NCBI RefSeq assembly: GCF_030373545.1 | Contig: NZ_JAUDCO010000001.1 | Coordinates: 248,001-312,000, forward strand | DNA: 64,000 bases | Direction: 5' to 3' | Source: Collinsella tanakaei | GTDB lineage: Bacteria; Actinomycetota; Coriobacteriia; Coriobacteriales; Coriobacteriaceae | Part shown: piece after piece, positions 63,809 through 64,000 of the stretch | How positions within the stretch are numbered: the first letter of the stretch is position 1 | How the letters are laid out: the number at the start of each line of letters is the position of its first letter | The notes under the pieces: generated by a model | Seen by the model: the letters and a program-made list of their open reading frames with translations, nothing else | What the model was told of the DNA's origin: nothing | Database searches by the model: none | Translations under genes and position numbers: made by a program

Positions 63809-64000
63809 ATGCTCAACGCTATCGAGATTTCGCCCAAGGTCTGGTGGGTCGGCGGCATCGACTGGAACGAGCGCTCGTTCCACGGCTACACCACCGAGAA
63901 GGGTATCACCTACAACGCCTACCTCATCATGGACGAGAAGATCACGCTCATCGACACCGCCAAGGCGACGTTTACCGATGAGTTCCTGCAGCGCATCTCG
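63809..64000 (+). CDS. Flavodiiron protein (A-type flavoprotein), N-terminal part only
   Basis: 64 codons visible; the gene runs off the right edge. The start of the metallo-beta-lactamase-like diiron domain is clear: VWWVGGIDWNERSFHGY near residues 11-27, ITYNAYLIMDEKITLIDTAK near 33-52. Flavodiiron proteins reduce O2 or NO to protect anaerobes, receiving electrons from rubredoxin or a fused domain; which applies cannot be seen here. GGAAAGG lies seven bases before the ATG. Confidence 0.88.
   Translation, partial: MLNAIEISPKVWWVGGIDWNERSFHGYTTEKGITYNAYLIMDEKITLIDTAKATFTDEFLQRIS

Overview
The window reads as the replication-origin region of a high-GC Gram-positive anaerobe of the Coriobacteriia, most likely Collinsella or a close relative. 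This assignment is inferred from gene order and protein character, not from a database search. Supporting points are the order parA-rsmG-jag-yidC-yidD-rnpA-rpmH | dnaA-dnaN-recF-DUF721-gyrB-gyrA, genes diverging from the rpmH-dnaA interval, GHKL-ATPase and EF-G-like genes, a sortase-anchored giant surface protein, and a FabK-type fatty-acid cluster.

Layout: 1-3966 is a leftward origin-proximal block (ParA, RsmG, Jag, YidC, YidD, RnpA, L34) with three parS sites. 3967-7454 holds a bipartite oriC with dnaA and a translationally coupled GHKL-ATPase/winged-helix gene between the two halves. 7455-15486 is dnaN-recF-DUF721-gyrB-gyrA. 15487-20614 is a mixed region: very long perfect palindromes, a membrane-bound XRE regulator, a bifunctional-nuclease-family protein, tRNA-Ile and tRNA-Ala, an HTH/coiled-coil protein with its own operator, and a phosphoglucomutase. 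21189-33029 is a single 3946-codon LPXTG adhesin with a VWA domain and about 16 pilin-type repeats. 33236-40317 carries a tail-anchored membrane protein, Hsp20, an MBL-fold hydrolase and tilS-hpt-ftsH. 40861-47607 carries an aminotransferase, a PHP phosphoesterase, an RlmD-type rRNA methyltransferase and a MacB-like ABC exporter. 47935-58241 is a complete type II fatty-acid synthesis cluster (acpP, accBCDA, fabH-K-D-G-F-Z) ending in a MarR/FabT-like regulator. 58702-64000 carries an AAA/DUF4143 ATPase under a nested palindromic operator, an EF-G-like GTPase, an orphan IS-OrfA-like HTH protein and the start of a flavodiiron protein.

The most unusual content is intergenic. At least six families of structured repeats sit at the 3' ends of genes: (A) 33-bp elements with GACAAG/CTTGTC ends; (B) 31-bp elements with GGGTTG/CAACCC ends; (C) six 139-bp imperfect palindromes whose arms covary; (D) perfect palindromes with 71-bp and 40-bp arms sharing their outer sequence; (E) a pair of overlapping hairpins; (F) multi-tier 80-115-nt hairpins. 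A, B and C are repeatedly combined into composite islands near 34.4-35.0, 40.4-40.8, 44.3-44.8 and 62.5-62.9 kb. A and F copies also lie between cistrons of the fatty-acid cluster, where they would be part of the mRNA if the genes are cotranscribed.
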